A stretch of DNA of 64,000 nucleotides, from the NCBI GenBank assembly GCA_022836615.1, contig MU405219.1, forward strand, positions 310,001 to 374,000, given 5' to 3'. The position numbers and the translations under genes were made by a program. The notes beneath the pieces were generated by a model, which was not told the DNA's origin, made no database searches, and saw only the letters and a list, made by a program, of their open reading frames with translations. Shown piece by piece: positions 22,601 to 33,116 of the stretch (position 1 is the first letter of the stretch; every line of letters begins with the position of its first letter). The DNA is from Annulohypoxylon bovei var. microspora (lineage: Eukaryota > Ascomycota > Sordariomycetes > Xylariales > Hypoxylaceae).

Positions 22601-23992
22601 GACCCCAGCACACTACCACAGATCTTCATTCAGGTGCCAAAGACAGGCGTCAAACCGGGAGAGGCAGGCGAGTATACGGTAATCACCGGAATATGTATGC
22701 TCGGGCGGAACCCATCGCTGCATCCTGGTGATATCCGAGTGGTAGAGGCGGTAGACGTTCCGGCTTTGAGACATCTTCGCGACGTTGTCGTATTCCCTGC
22801 AGTCGGTGATCGTGATATACCTTCCATGTGTTCCGGCGGAGACCTCGACGGAGATGACTTTTTTGTCGTCTGGGACCCCGAACTAATACCTCCCGAGTGG
22901 AATTACCCTCCTATGGAGCAGGACGTCCTCAAGCCAAAGGCGCTCAAGCGGGACGTAAGACAAGCAGATCTCATTTCGTTTTTCGTACAATACATGAAGA
23001 ATGACTCGCTCAGCACGATTGCTCACTCACATTTAGCGAAATGCGACACGTTCTCCGAAGGACCCAAAGACCCGCAGTGCATCGAATTAGCACGCTTGCA
23101 TTCCAAGGCGGTCGATTATCCAAAAACTGGTCAGGAAGCTCATCTGAAACCGTCAATGCGACCAAGGCGCTACCCGCACTTCATGGAAAAACCGCCGAAC
23201 AAGACGTATCATTCGAAAAAGATACTCGGTCGACTATATGATCGAGTGGCCAAGGTCAACTTCAAACCAAAGCTCGACGGTGCTTTCGATCAGAGGATTC
23301 TTCGCAGATATGCGATGAAGGATGATACATTGAAAGCGGTAAGAATGATCAAGAGGCAGCACGATAAGGCAATGAAGCAGATCATGAACCAGCATGACAT
23401 CGAGACAGAATTCGAAGCCTGGTCGACATTCGTGCTATCGAAGCCTCGGGTTGGAAGCGAATACAGAAGACAGGAGATCATGGAACCGGTGATGACTAGC
23501 CATAGGGAGCGGTTCAGAGAAGCATGTATCAAGCTGGCGGGATCTAGAGACCGCAAGATTCTATATCCCGTGATCGCCGCCACCTACGTCGTGACTTGGG
23601 AAGAAGTGCAGATTGTTCAGGGGAAGATAGGGGGAGAAGGCCGACTGCAGGAGTTGGCCGACGATGAGATCCCGCTGATAAGCTTCCCCTGGGTCTTCGA
23701 GTACGAGCTTGGCCGAATCGCTATCGCCCAGAGCGAATTCGAGCTTGAGGAAGTACCGAAGCCGACAATGGCACTACTAGATGACGATACTGACAACGAC
23801 GATGAGGAATTTGAGCGCCTTGTGAGTGCCGGTATTATTGCGGGTGAGGGCGAGAACAAGAGTCAGAGTTCTGAGGGACAGGAAACATCGCCTACTAGCA
23901 TAACCCAAATCATGGACGAGGAGTTAGTTGAGCTGGAGGAGGACGAAGAGACAAGCATGGATGCCCTGGCTAAGCTGAATCTGAGTGGCTGA
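19693..23992 (+). CDS. Cellular RNA-dependent RNA polymerase (RNA silencing), RDP1/SAD-1-like
   Basis: Exon 1 (19693-19849) and exon 2 (19914-23992) give 1,411 residues; the 64-bp intron splits an Asp codon. Order: a Ser/Arg-rich low-complexity N-terminus (1-130), an RRM-like domain at about 136-210 (ICLRIHNLPSNTTTRDLWSV), a long linker, then the conserved eukaryotic RdRP core. The core includes GWCFTDGVGKIAP, FQFRLGGSKGIL and the catalytic double-psi beta-barrel motif DLDGD at 1029-1033 (GGDLDGDDFF). The C-terminus is acidic. Such enzymes copy single-stranded RNA into dsRNA for Dicer, in quelling, meiotic silencing or heterochromatin pathways. The all-present catalytic aspartates predict activity. 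The pattern fits the canonical RDP1/SAD-1/RRP-3 class better than QDE-1, but a phylogeny is needed to place the paralogue. Confidence 0.93.
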
Positions 23993-24652
23993 AGACACTT
24001 TGAAGGGATGAAGTTGCTTGATGTGTTCTTGCTTAGGGGGGATGGATGAGTGGACGAAGTTGACGATATGCTCTCACGTCTTGCGGACGGAGGAGCATAG
24101 TTATCATACTTGCTGTAGCCATACTTTGCTACAATCCTTAGTAATTCCACTGCCGTGCCTTTCTGACATTTCTTTCTGACTTTAATTATTTTATTATGGA
24201 TGAAAAATGACTTGTTTGTATCATGATATGCTTGAAGAAGCGGCAAGTAGGTACCTAGGTATCTACTTAGGTACATACATATAGGCACTATTACGGAAGA
24301 GGGTTGATCCTCAAGCGAAAAGTGTAAAAGTCTTGGCAACGCACAATTTCCCAGTGCCGGATGAGCCCCAACTTCAGGCCTCATCGCCCGGATTGAGAAG
24401 CTACGAACGATATTCTTTCGACGACGGTAAAATTTCGCAATTTCTCTCAGGGTAAGTTCGAACGTTCGATGTTTTTATAGTTTTAAATTTCAATACCTGT
24501 CATCCGATTTTCCAACCCGACCCCTCAATCCGAAAATAAAATCCAACAGTCGAATTGCTAACTTATTCCCCCACCAGCTTCCAAAGGTTCTTTACCTGCT
24601 ACCCACAACCCACCACCACCACCACTTATCCTCGCGAACACCGATAGAGACC
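23993..24652. other. Spacer between RdRP and NAC beta, no gene seen
   Basis: It contains a TAGGTACCTAGGTATC palindromic cluster at about 24248 and a CACC-rich leader just before the NAC beta ATG. Confidence 0.55.
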
Positions 24653-25336
24653 ATGGCGGACGTGCAGGAGATCCTAAAGAAGAAGTTCGGTGGTGCCGCG
24701 CCTTCGCGAACCGGTATGTAACATAATTATCGTGAAGTTCTTTTTATTTTTTCTCTTCCTTTTTCTTGGTGGGGGGATGATTATTAATTTTGTGACTAGG
24801 TGGAAAGGGTACCCCGCGACACAAGCAAAAGCGAAATGTTGCTCGAAGCGCCAATGACGACAAGAAGCTCCAGGCGACCCTGAAGAAGCTCAACACCCAG
24901 CCTATCCAGGCTATTGAGGAAGTCAACATGTTCAAGAGCGATGGCAATGTTATCCACTTCTCCGCTCCTAAGGGTAAGTTACAATTAGCATCATCTTCCA
25001 AGCTTCGGCTTTGGAAACATGCTATTATTATTTTTTTTTACTTCTTTTACTTCCCCTAAAATTTGTCTGCGAAAAGAAGGGCAACATATAGCTAACACTA
25101 AGCTAGTCCATGCCGCCGTACCCTCCAACACCTTCGCCATCTATGGAGCTGGCGAGGACAAGGAGCTTACGGAACTCGTCCCCGGCATTCTAAACCAGCT
25201 CGGACCTGACTCTCTCGCTTCTCTCCGAAAACTGGCTGAGAGCTACCAGAGCATGTCCAAGGAGAACAAGGAGGCCGACGACGACGACATTCCCGACCTA
25301 GTAGCAGGCGAGAACTTCGAGAGCAAAGTCGAATAG
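24653..25336 (+). CDS. EGD1: Nascent polypeptide-associated complex subunit beta
   Basis: Three exons (24653-24713, 24800-24973, 25107-25336) encode 154 residues. The basic N-terminal ribosome-contact region (GKGTPRHKQKR) is followed by the NAC domain at about residues 37-100 (TLKKLNTQPIQAIEEVNMF, VIHFSAPKVHAAVPSNTFAIYG). The conserved block ELTELVPGILNQLGPDSLASLRKLAESY comes next (positions about 25165-25248), then an acidic tail. NAC is an alpha/beta heterodimer that binds the ribosomal exit site and shields nascent chains, limiting mistargeting to the ER. Both introns are phase-consistent; the join at exon 2/3 (AAG G|TC) rebuilds the invariant KVHAAVPSNTF block. Confidence 0.96.
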
Positions 25337-25871
25337 ACAGACAACCTAATGACGCACCTTTACAAACGGACCAAACACCAAACTCCCCCCCTTTTATCTG
25401 AACGAACGGAATGATTACGGGAAAAAAGGAAAAACATAACGGAAAGGATAATGGCATTTGGTCGACTCGGTTGATGGTGGTCTTTTTCTCTCACATGCGT
25501 CGCGAGATAGGTCGGGGAGGGAGTTCTTCGGTAGTTCATCCTTTGCAGTTCACGAAGGGGGGGTGTTTTCTCAATACTCGTCATTTATCAGGTAGTCTAG
25601 CAGGTGGTTCTGTTTTCGTCTCTTCCCCCCCAAGACGATGCGGGCAATCCCCCACACCTGCTACTGTAGCAAGCTTGCGCTGCGGTTTGTTTCTTCGTCA
25701 AGTTCTGCTAGCAGGTCACCTACCTATGTACTCGGGCGTGGTAGTGAGGAATCGAGACCATTGCTTGTAGGTACCAAAGAAGAAAAAATTATTTCATAAC
25801 GCATTGCCTCTTTATCGTCTTTTGTGATTTGAGTCCTTGGAGGAGGACGGATTGGCTACCTGGGTAATTAC
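25337..25871. other. Spacer between convergent NAC beta and TAD1 genes
   Basis: It carries the 3' ends of two convergent transcripts and no credible gene. Confidence 0.6.
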
Positions 25872-27423
25872 CTATAAATGGAAAGATTCGTCGCCTAGAT
25901 TGCGTACCCATCCCTTTAACGCTTCCACTCTGGCTTCATTCTTAACTCTCCTCCTAGCTTCTAGTAATGCGGACTCCTTCATTTCGCCGTACGTCTTGAC
26001 ACTAAGCGCTTTCTGAACGTCAACCTCTGCCGAATTGTTAATTCTTATATTTCTTTCTCCTTCTGGGTTTTGGTCGGGGTAGGGTGAGAGTAGGAGCAAA
26101 TGAACTATCTCGACGGCAAGACCCCACATACTCCGCCTCGAGGCGAAGCTAGCCCCCCGCGCGTCGGCGGCGGATTGTTTGCGCCCTTGTAATACGCCGC
26201 CCAGCGTCGTTTCTTCAAGGCCGGAGCGTGTCCAGGCCAGGGCTAGATTACTAGGGGCTATACCCGCCGCCTTCTCTGTTTTCGCCTGGTCGTCGGTGTT
26301 GCTGGTTTGGGGGGTGGGTGAGGGTAGGGAGAGGGTAATATATCGCTGCGAGAAGGCGAACTCAGATGTTGTAGTTGAGATAGTGAAGGGGCAGAGGGCG
26401 TAGCCTCCTCTAGATAGGTGGTTCATAGCTGCCAGACTACTCATACGACCCCCTGGAGACGAAGAGAAGGCACGGTGGCAGGCCGTGGCACTGTACCGAG
26501 ATGAGGGTATGATTATGGAACGTAGATACGCATGACATGGGGAGACGAGGAGCGCGGTCACGGATGAGAGGAGCGATGTGATTTGGTGTAGCGCCAGCTT
26601 GTCGGAGCAGGACTTAGAGAGCGTGGGAGGGGCGTCCGGGCGCGCGGGCTTACGGCGGACAATGCCAAGGTGAGAAAAATAGGCGCGGCCGGGGAGGCTG
26701 GGCGTAGAAGTTGAGGAGTGAATAGGGGGAGGCGATGTGCTGGCGGTACAGGTATTAGGGGCGGTTGCAGGCGGTAGCTCCCACGGAGTGGCGTCTTCTT
26801 GCGAAGCCATGATCAACTCCATGCTCGCGTCACCGCATGGGGCCTCAGAGCAGTACATGTGTAGGAGGATGTCCTCTCTCCAGGCGAATGGTTGGTCATG
26901 CCATAACCCTTCATCTTCTATTTCCCCATTTTGGGGACTGCTCATCTCATCGCTGGTCCGCCGTCGCAGGAACTTAGACGAGCCCCCCTGAGCCAGGACT
27001 TTACACTCGTCTAGCACAAAGCGGTTGAAGGCCCGTATAGCTAGTACCTCGGCATGCCAGTCATGTAGCACATTGCCTTGTGCGTGTGCAACTTTTGAAG
27101 TAGGAAGACATTTCATGCCCGTGCTACCCCCTGTTAGATATTTCTTCGGGTAGTAAATGCAGCGGACATCGCTAACCTACGCGATGGATAAACACCACAA
27201 TTCATCATTATTTCCTATTACTATATATTAGTCTAGGTGTAAATTTCTCTAAATACAAAAAATTCTACTGTAGTAAAAACCCAGATATACCTTGAGCTAC
27301 TATTCCAGCCAGGGGCACCCATTCTCTCAGTCCATTGTCTCGGACGACCGGCTTCCTTTTTGCTGGTAAAGCATCATAATGCTTTTGCACCAGCGCTGCA
27401 ATATCATCTGGTGTGATGGTCAT
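25872..27423 (-). CDS. TAD1: tRNA-specific adenosine deaminase 1 (ADAT1/TAD1)
   Basis: The main exon ends at 27130 on its 5' side and contains the deaminase signature: KCLPTSK, then LHDWHAEVLAIRAFNRF with the HAE zinc/catalytic motif. Further on come EAPCGDASME (the PCG zinc ligand) and a second ligand Cys in KSCSDKLALHQ. A short 5' exon at 27291-27423 encodes MTITPDDIAALVQKHYDAL and then KRKPVVRDNGLREWVPLAGIVAQG, a typical TAD1 N-terminus. The simple join (27291 to 27130, phase 1) is in frame and gives AQGGSTGMKCLP. An alternative acceptor further upstream would add residues such as RCIYYPKKYL, so this junction is uncertain. The simple join predicts 462 residues. TAD1 converts A37 to inosine in tRNA-Ala. 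The C-terminal half is long and Ser/Pro-rich, as in fungal orthologues. Confidence 0.85.
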
Positions 27424-27778
27424 CGAAAAATAATTGACCTCTTGGATGAGGCATCAGTTCAATATTCAGAATAGTCTTTTTAGTTGAATTATAAAATGAA
27501 AAATCCAATTAAGCGATATGCAGCAATGGGGATATCACAGTAGAAAGGAAGTTTGTTCCAAATTCAAATTTCTCAATTTACAGCCACATTCCCTAGCGCA
27601 CAAGCCACATCAAGCGAGACCCTAAGAGAAAAAAGGCAGCTTAGTCATACAACCCACACAAGTGCGCAACTTTGACATTTACGAAATTCGTCCTCTTATC
27701 CTAATTCAATCAATCAACCACGAAACTACTAACATCACAGCAGTCCACCTAGGTTCTCAACACACAACAACCGTCACC
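27424..27778. promoter_or_regulatory. Short divergent promoter shared by TAD1 and RPL24
   Basis: Only 355 bp separate the two start codons, which point away from each other. An ACCTAGGT palindrome lies at about 27748, in what should be the RPL24 leader. Confidence 0.5.
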
Positions 27779-28573
27779 ATGAGAACTTACGACGACACCT
27801 TCTCTGGCCAGAGAATCTACCCTGGCAAGGTATGCTTTCCCTTGATCGATTTCCATTGTTTCCGACCGGCACCTATGAACCCTCAAATCATCACTGCGCG
27901 TCGGGAGAAATAATGAAGAAGACTGAAGATGGATGTAATGGATGTGACGGATTGATGATCTACATTGCCCGACCGTGGATTTCATACCCTATTTACATCA
28001 TATAAATCAATGCGATCATTTAAAATTGAATGCTAATAACATCGAAAAACAGGGTAAGCTCTACATCCGAGGCGACAGCAAAGTCTTCCGATTCCAGAAC
28101 GGCAAGTCCGAGTCGCTCTTCCTTCAGCGAAAGAACCCCCGCCGAATCTCATGGACCGTTCTCTTCCGACGACAACACCGCAAGGGTATCTCTGAGGTAT
28201 GATTCCTATGATATCATTATATATCTTGAAGATGCTTTAGCACCCATGGGGTAGTATGTGTTGGAATGAGGGCTGACAAATGCCACAGGAAGTCGCCAAG
28301 AAGCGCACGCGCCGCGCCGTCAAGTCCCAGCGAGCCATCGTCGGTGCTTCCCTCGATGTGATTAAGGAGAAGCGATCCATGCGACCCGAGGCTCGTTCCG
28401 CCGCCCGCGCTGAAGCCATCAAGGAGTCCAAGGAGAAGAAGCAGGCCGCCGCCGCCGCCAAGAAGTCCGATAAGGCCAAGAGCGCCGCCGCCTCCAAGGG
28501 CCAGACCCAGCGCATCGTCGGCAAGCAAGGCGCGAGGGGTGCCCAGCAGAAAGTCCAGGCCAAGACCCGTTAA
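27779..28573 (+). CDS. RPL24: 60S ribosomal protein L24
   Basis: Three exons (27779-27829, 28053-28196, 28289-28573) encode 159 residues, the usual size. Exon 1 gives MRTYDDTFSGQRIYPGK, the eL24 N-terminus. Exon 2 gives GKLYIRGDSKVFRF and RRISWTVLFRRQHRKG, which are hallmark eL24 blocks. Exon 3 is the Lys/Ala-rich tail that reaches toward the small subunit. eL24 is an intersubunit-bridge protein. The first intron (223 bp) is longer than most here, which is common for ribosomal protein genes. All junctions are phase 0. The coding region uses C/G-ending codons strongly (GCC, AAG, CGC), consistent with high expression. Confidence 0.97.
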
Positions 28574-29378
28574 GCTATGCCTGTGATTTTTTTAGTTTGG
28601 GGAGAGAGAGCACGCGGGGAGGACTGATACGGACGATTAGAGAGGACATGACTTTGAGGGGAGAGATAGTGCATCACTAGTGTTGCCTCTTGCGTCTGGC
28701 GGCGTCTTCGGTGGGATATTTCCTCGATTGCGAATAAAAGAAACCTCACACACAAACACAATCACATTTGTTCGGTTGGGGAAATGCATGGAATGTCTCA
28801 TGGTCATGGGGATTCTAACCTGGTAGCTTCATAATACCAGCTCGTTCTACGGTCTGAAATTACTGCTCGTGCGATTGTGTTACTGGATCACCTCTCTTAT
28901 GCCTCATCTACCTATACGGCTCGTCCATCCCCTGGGTCACCTAATTATAGTTAATACCCTAGGTTCTTAAGGTAAATTGTACATCGATGATCTCTCAGTC
29001 AGGAGATGGTAAATATCCGGGACGTTGCAAATTACCGTACCAGCTAGTAGGTATTAACTATGTCCAAGATTCAAGTCATCGAATGTGCTGAGTTGAGTCT
29101 ATTGAGTAGTCTACCAGCTTCCAAACTCCGGTGCTATGAATATTCGTAGCCGAGGGGAGCTTGTTCCGGAGCAGCTAAGTCCTTTTTTCTGATCTGGGGT
29201 ACAGAAAAGGGGAGTAAATCCGCCTCTTCCCCTTTCCCCATTTCCGTCCCGTCGCCGACGCTGTCCACTCTATTTACTAGCACAGTGCAGAATTGACTGT
29301 TTTCCCTCCCAGCTCTATATGCGATGTGACATGACGATAGGTAGGTAGGTAAAAAAAGTAAAGATTTTTTTACATAAT
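28574..29378. other. Spacer between convergent RPL24 and peroxiredoxin genes
   Basis: No gene is seen. A TAGGTAGGTAGG run lies at about 29338, near the peroxiredoxin 3' end. Confidence 0.6.
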
Positions 29379-30233
29379 TTACAACTTGGCTAGGACAGCG
29401 TCGACGCCGGAGACGCCGACGTCCTTGGCGGGCTCCTTCTCGGCGTAGACGACCTTGCCGTGGTCGACGACGATGGCGTAGCGCGCGGTGCGGGCGCCCA
29501 GGGTCCAGCCGATGCTGCTGCTGAAAGGGGCGCCGTCGTCGGATGCGAAGATCTGAGTTTTTTTTTTGTTAGCCGGGAATTGCGAGAAGCGCAAAGACGC
29601 TGGATAGGTAGATTGGTGGCGGGAGTTCGTATGGCGGGGTAAATTCGATCTACACGCTCGCATGCAAGTGGGCGCGGAGCCACCAGACCAGATATATGTT
29701 ACGCAGAGTAGCGTCCAATGAATTTTCCGTGCCTGTCTTAAAACATTCCCATTCGAGGAGGAGACGAGGAAATGTGTAGGTATATAATGTAATATAATAG
29801 GGAAAAAAGGAACGGGAAGACGGAAAAATAGACAGAAAAAACTCACAATCTCATCCTTGATGCCGTTGGCCTTGGCCCAGGCGGCCTGGACCCAAGCGTC
29901 GTTGTAGGAGATGACGAGGACCTGGTCGACGCCGGCGGCCTTGAGCTGCGGCAGCTTCTCGATGTAGCCCTGGATGTGGGTGTTCTGGCACGTCGGCGTG
30001 AAGGCGCCGGGGACCGAGACTAGGACTACCTTCTTCTCTTTGAATTCTGGGAGGACGTTAGTTTTATAGCGTCCTTCGCGCCCTCGACGATTGAGAGAGA
30101 ATTAGTTACCCTTGCTCGCGTCGTACTTGACGGGCATACCGCACGCTGTTACGGCGCCCAGGTCCGGGTTGTAGGGGACGTAGGTGAAGGCGACGCCTTC
30201 GGGGAAATCATCTCCGGCCTTGAGGGCAGACAT
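29379..30233 (-). CDS. Peroxiredoxin, AHP1/PRX5-like thioredoxin peroxidase
   Basis: Three exons (30233-30110, 30046-29847, 29552-29379) encode 165 residues, typical of the PRX5/AHP1 subfamily. The peroxidatic cysteine is Cys61 in PGAFTPTCQ. A second cysteine at 31 (TACGMPVKY) matches the position of the resolving Cys31 of yeast Ahp1. The C-terminal part has SSSIGWTLGARTARYAIVVD and ends VDAVLAKL without a peroxisomal SKL. It should reduce hydroperoxides, especially alkyl hydroperoxides, using thioredoxin. The first intron is 63 bp. The second is 294 bp, a multiple of three, in phase 0 and free of stops, so retention would insert 98 residues in frame (see findings). The coding exons are very GC-rich. 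Confidence 0.94.
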
Positions 30234-32476
30234 TGTTGCTTGATATGTTTTTAGGTGGTTGGATCACTCGAATATGACAGGTAAATTCGTTGGTTTGGTT
30301 GAATTATGGGATATAACTATTAGGTAGACAGAAAGAAACAGCAAACTCGAAGATGCGGGAGTTCTGTCGCCTATATACGTTTACGAGCTTCTAGATCTTT
30401 TTTCAACGGGAAAGACGACTTCGGGTTGTTACAGTAAGATGGAGGCCAGGTCTCGATACATTCGCTCGCGCTAGAGGTACTACCTAGGTACTATAATCGG
30501 TACGCTAGTACAATAGTAGATACAAATAGGAGCGTTGCGAATTCGGAATCCAAGGGTCCCGTGCTAAATCGATCCTGTAACCTGGCGTTATGTAAGTGGC
30601 GTACCTGCTGTGTTAGTAAGTGTTCGCGCTGGTGTAGACGGTTTAGGCGGATGCCAAGACTTCTGCAGGGCCGTTTTATTCTGGAATCGATGCTTCCGGA
30701 TCACGACATTGTACTTCCTGCCGTCCTAATCGTCAATGCGATGGGAAGTACCCAGTGGGGTTCGGATTCTTGGTGGGGTAGACGGACCTTGGTGGGCAAG
30801 AGGTAACGAGGTTTGTCCAGTTCTCTTCGATTGCTCTTTCTGTTTTCTACACTCGTTGCAGATTTTGTAACAAACGAAGATCAGATAAAGTCTAGTTCGG
30901 TCCAATTAACCAAGCTAGGTACATGTGCTATGCTCCTAAACGCAGGTGCGGCCGTCTGTCTGTTCGTGCGCCCAAGCAGGTATTTCGTCATTCGTTACCT
31001 ATCCATAGCTATAATACAGCTAGGTAGAATAATATTTCGAATAGTACATACCTACATCCACATCTATTATCTCTCACAAATATCGAAACTATTGTCTCCG
31101 AGAGACCCGCACCACCTACCAGTATCCTTAGTAATACTTATCTAGTAACGCTCATAAAATTCGGCGAGCTGTTACTCTCGGCATAAAATTAACGGCCCGT
31201 CAACATACGACGGCCGTTCAACGTTTGGGGAAAGAGAATGTGTAGATATGTACACATACCAGGCTGCCAGGTACGGATCACGAACTATTCTGGGACCTTA
31301 AGATAGCTATCCTGCCCTGTCAGCTAGGTATTCGACCCGCAGAAACGTGAAGCTAGGTAGGTATGTGGGGGCCAGTAGGCAACTATTAGCTGCCAAGATG
31401 AAGAGGACATGTGAAAATTTGGAATTGTTACATGTAAACAGAACCGTCCTATACCGGTGTTTGAAAAGACGCGCGTGTAAGGGCGTGATGTGCGCCGGGA
31501 AATGTACAATGACATATGACGGAAGAGCGTTAGCTAAGAGAGTAACAATATTTGGAATACGTCACGGACGATGTGACCTATACCCTCTTATTCCAAATTC
31601 CGACCAGCCTAGCATATTACGTACGTAGCGATAGCCTAAGCTAGTTATGAGTCAAAAGCTGTATTTGAATTGTTCGTGACCTGTCGAGTTTTGACCGCGT
31701 TTTGACCGTGGTTCTCAGGGGTCGCGCGTGAGGAGGTGAAATGTATAGGAAGTGCGGTATAGGACCGACGGTGAAGCCGTCCGAATGACCATATTCGCCG
31801 TCTACCAGAGTCAGATTCAGTATGGTCGATGATTGAATCCTCCGACGGAGACATCCCGCAATATTACCTATATCAAAGAGGAATATTGAAGTTTAAATGG
31901 GTACAGACAGCGGCCGGATGCCGTTTTGATTCGACGTCGGATCTCGCCGGACGGGAATTGAAACAGAAGAGACGGGTATGACACCAATTGATCGCCGCGA
32001 TGTTTAGTGTCCTTCGGAGCCCGAGGAGAAGCAAATAAATATGAATTACATAATCGCGCACGCCTTTCAAATCCGGACATTCTCCACTAGATTATTATGA
32101 CCAAGTCATCAAGCCCGCAGGAGGATCAGTCAGGTTAGAATAGGTTAGAGATATACTAATACCTACTTATTTACGCCCTTGGTATTCCCGAAAGCGACCG
32201 AACCATTTCCGGCAGGATAGGCGCCGGCACGTGGACTCTTCCGGTATGTCACTTCGACTCCTTGCTTCATTCGCCGGGGCACCACTTGAACTCAGCTGCC
32301 GTACATGGTACGTTACTCATCGACATACATAAAGACTAAATATTAGCAAATATGAGATAGTATAAGAGGTCGTGGCAGGAGAGATAATAGAAGTATGAAA
32401 ATTGTAAAACTGTGCTGATCATACGGAGTCATTCATAAAAAGCAAAAGAAAATAGCTAAATCATAAATCTGCTACG
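30234..32476. other. 2.2-kb spacer, no gene recognised
   Basis: It contains a TACCTAGGTA palindrome at 30481 and a CTAGGTAGGTATG run near 31354. A 110-codon frame at 30813-31145 starts with TTG and shows no domain, so it is not called. Confidence 0.5.
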
Positions 32477-33116
32477 ATGGCAAGTGACAACAAGGGAAGA
32501 CCTCCGTACCCCCCTTTCACGGCGGAGACGGCCCAGATAAAAGTGAAAGCGGCTCAAGATGCATGGAATACAATGTACGTTTTACTATTCCCCTATTAAC
32601 TTTTTCTCATTAGAATATTCAGATAAGTTTTTAAAACACTGTAAGAGAACGAATAGGTATGTATATAGGGGCTGACAAGATCAACAGGGACCCGGCGCGG
32701 GTGAAGCTCGCCTACACGCCGGACTCGATCTGGCGCAACCGCGGCACGTTCCTGCAGGGGCGGGACGAGATCGAGGCCTTCCTGACCAAGAAGTGGGAGC
32801 GCGAGCAGGGATACCGCCTGCGCAAGGAGCTGTTCTCCTTTACCGACAACAAGATCGCGGTCCAGTTCTGGTACGAATGGTACGACGAGGATGGCCAATG
32901 GTGGCGCACGTACGGGCTCGAGGACTGGACTTTTTCTGACGACGGCTTGATGAGGAAGCGTCAGAGTAAGTTGCTCCTTTCCCTCTTTTTGGTGTGCGAC
33001 TGCTGACTTGCGTGATTGTAGTGAGCGGAAATGATGTCAAGATCACTCATGAAGAGAGGTGGTATAAGGATGGCGTGGACGTGAATACTGTTCCTATATC
33101 CGAGAAGCATTGGTAA
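32477..33116 (+). CDS. Small NTF2-fold protein (SnoaL-like/DUF1348 family)
   Basis: Three exons (32477-32574, 32688-32965, 33022-33116) encode 156 residues. The sequence is rich in aromatic residues and matches the DUF1348 subgroup of the NTF2/SnoaL fold: VKAAQDAWNTMDPARVKLAY, then DSIWRNRGTFLQGRDEIEAF, KKWEREQGYRLRKELF, IAVQFWYEWYDEDGQWWRTY and GLEDWTFSDDGLM. The last exon ends ISEKHW. Such proteins are single-domain cone-shaped barrels; the ligand or reaction is not known for this subgroup, so no function is claimed. The two splice joins (AT|G and A|TG) both rebuild Met codons and are required for the frame. Confidence 0.88.

Noticed and set aside
23863..24384. 173-codon minus-strand frame at the RdRP 3' end
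   Set aside because: It is largely the antisense shadow of the acidic RdRP C-terminus and has no independent signature.
30813..31145. 110-codon plus-strand frame with hydrophobic stretches
   Set aside because: It starts at TTG, has no domain I recognise and no supporting splice context, and lies in AT-rich spacer where such frames arise by chance.
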